Shown here one piece after another: positions 63,221 through 64,000 of a DNA stretch of 64,000 bases; position 1 is the first letter of the stretch, and every line of letters begins with the position of its first letter. The stretch lies in the NCBI GenBank assembly GCA_016179685.1, contig JACPCR010000083.1, forward strand, positions 1-64,000. The letters are read 5' to 3'. This DNA is from Planctomycetota bacterium. GTDB taxonomy: Bacteria; Planctomycetota; PUPC01; JACPCR01. The position numbers and the translations under genes are program-made. The notes under the pieces are model-generated. The model was not told where the DNA came from. It worked only from the letters and a program-made list of their open reading frames with translations, and did no database searches.

Positions 63221-64000
63221 CTACTTCTCCGCAGGCTGCGCCAGAAGCTTGTTGACGGCGTCCCATAACGCCTTTCCACGTAGCCCCTTACGATAGATTC
63301 GGCCCTGCCGGTCCAAAAGATACGTCGCCGGAATGGAACGAATCTTATATTTCTCTGCAAGCTGGCTCTGCCACCCCTGCCCATCAGCTATTTGAGGCCA
63401 CGTCACCTTCTTCCTCCGGATCACCTGCCGCAAATTGGGCAAGTCGCCCTTCCTGTCTTCCTGGTCAAGGCTGATGCCGATGATCTCGAAGCCCTGCGGT
63501 TGATACCTCCTGTAGCCCTCCACCAGCCCCGGCAGTTCCTGCATGCACGGCTGACACCAAGTCGCCCAGAAATCAATCAGGACGACCTTGCCTCGGTAGA
63601 GGCTCGCGCTCACCATTTTCCCATCGAGCGATTTTTCATCAAAGTCCTCGAACGGCTTGCCGATCTCCTCCAAGGACGCCTTCTGGTCGGAAAAATAGTC
63701 CGATGCCTGCCGATTTTCCTTCACGAAGCTGAAATTCAGGATGGTGTTGTACACTTTGCCGGCCCCCTCGATATCATCGAACTCGAGGTGGGCCGCCGCG
63801 AGCGAATGCCAGTAGGCGAGCAGGTCCCCAGTCTCCAGCCGAAATTCCTCCAGCCGCTCCAGAATCGCTGCTCCTTCGCTCAGGCCTTGCGGGTCAGAAA
63901 TCTTCGCCAGGAACTGAAGCCGAAGGACCTCTGTGCCCGCTTCACCCTTGGGAAACTCCTTGAAATACAAGTCGCCGAGCGCGTAGACCTTTGCCCGTTC
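63221..64000 (-). CDS. TlpA/ResA-like thioredoxin-family protein (5' end outside the window)
   Basis: At least 259 codons are open through the window edge at 64000; the start is missing. The C-terminal half is a TlpA/ResA/AhpC-TSA thioredoxin domain: KVVLIDFWATWCQPCMQELPGLVEGYRRYQPQGFEIIGISLDQED, with the redox site WCQPC and the cis-Pro region SIPATYLLDRQGRIY. The N-terminal helical part (LAKISDPQGLSEGAAILERLEEF...) may be TPR-like. It is probably an exported or membrane-anchored thiol reductant, in keeping with the DsbD-like gene at 51494. The stop is five bases from the end of the tandem array. Confidence 0.9.
   Translation of the reverse strand, partial: ERAKVYALGDLYFKEFPKGEAGTEVLRLQFLAKISDPQGLSEGAAILERLEEFRLETGDLLAYWHSLAAAHLEFDDIEGAGKVYNTILNFSFVKENRQASDYFSDQKASLEEIGKPFEDFDEKSLDGKMVSASLYRGKVVLIDFWATWCQPCMQELPGLVEGYRRYQPQGFEIIGISLDQEDRKGDLPNLRQVIRRKKVTWPQIADGQGWQSQLAEKYKIRSIPATYLLDRQGRIYRKGLRGKALWDAVNKLLAQPAEK

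Overview
The window is a high-GC segment (around 60-65% by eye) from a Gram-negative bacterium. LpxH (lipid A synthesis), a DsbD-type membrane reductase, lipoprotein and signal-peptide signals, and ABC exporters point to a two-membrane cell. FecR/STN, HEAT-repeat, zinc-ribbon and Ser/Thr-kinase proteins, several phytanoyl-CoA-dioxygenase (PhyH) proteins, creatininase- and PIG-L-type enzymes and AP-endonuclease-like TIM barrels together suit an uncultured, heterotrophic lineage of the Planctomycetes/Hydrogenedentes/Acidobacteria kind. No rRNA, tRNA or universal marker fixes the phylum, so the placement is tentative.

Layout. 0-13.5 kb (+): secreted proteins and a catabolic-looking run (alpha/beta hydrolase, tungsten/molybdenum aldehyde:ferredoxin oxidoreductase, DUF4380-like protein, membrane protein, PhyH, kelch protein, second PhyH, HEAT protein, glycosidase-like protein). 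13.6-16.6 kb (-): SDR dehydrogenase, sugar isomerase-like TIM barrel, zinc-ribbon membrane protein. 16.7-18.7 kb (+): Bax-inhibitor-1-like protein and a beta-hydroxyacid dehydrogenase. 18.7-21.3 kb: a hairpin- and repeat-rich, cassette-like island with a decayed DUF4160 gene, DUF2442, a small membrane protein and a PHD/VapC toxin-antitoxin pair. 21.4-27.2 kb (-): an ABC system whose ATPase polypeptide carries three tandem nucleotide-binding domains. 27.4-32.4 kb: HicBA, a glycosyltransferase-39 protein, a lipoprotein, a HEAT protein and dispersed repeats. 32.4-39.8 kb (+): RluA pseudouridine synthase, GT4 glycosyltransferase, metallophosphoesterase, then an ECF sigma / zinc-finger-FecR / STN-like module. 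40-46 kb: a decayed propeller gene, an ABC exporter with DUF1854 partner, a Ser/Thr kinase and a second GT4. 46.3-49.4 kb (-): third PhyH, Uma2-family protein and a sodium:solute symporter. 50.4-64 kb: MetE-like protein, a DsbD-like protein with an in-frame UGA, RsmA, Sua5/YrdC, PIG-L deacetylase, a serine-less hydrolase-fold protein, a solitary DNA methyltransferase, LpxH, creatininase, DegT aminotransferase, a 143-bp tandem repeat array and a partial TlpA-like thioredoxin.

Most notable observations. (1) The DsbD-like gene is interrupted by a single UGA exactly where the first Cys of the redox CxxC should be. A bacterial SECIS-like hairpin follows at the right distance, so it is probably a selenoprotein. 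(2) A family of near-perfect hairpins has a conserved tip (AAGTGC-N4-GCACTT) but different, co-varying stems, and its members sit against start and stop codons. (3) The ABC ATPase has three nucleotide-binding domains, of which only the third keeps all motifs. (4) The 18.7-20.6 kb island shows compensatory changes between hairpin copies and an attC-like fold. (5) Two other dispersed repeat families are present, one forming a 4.2-copy tandem array.
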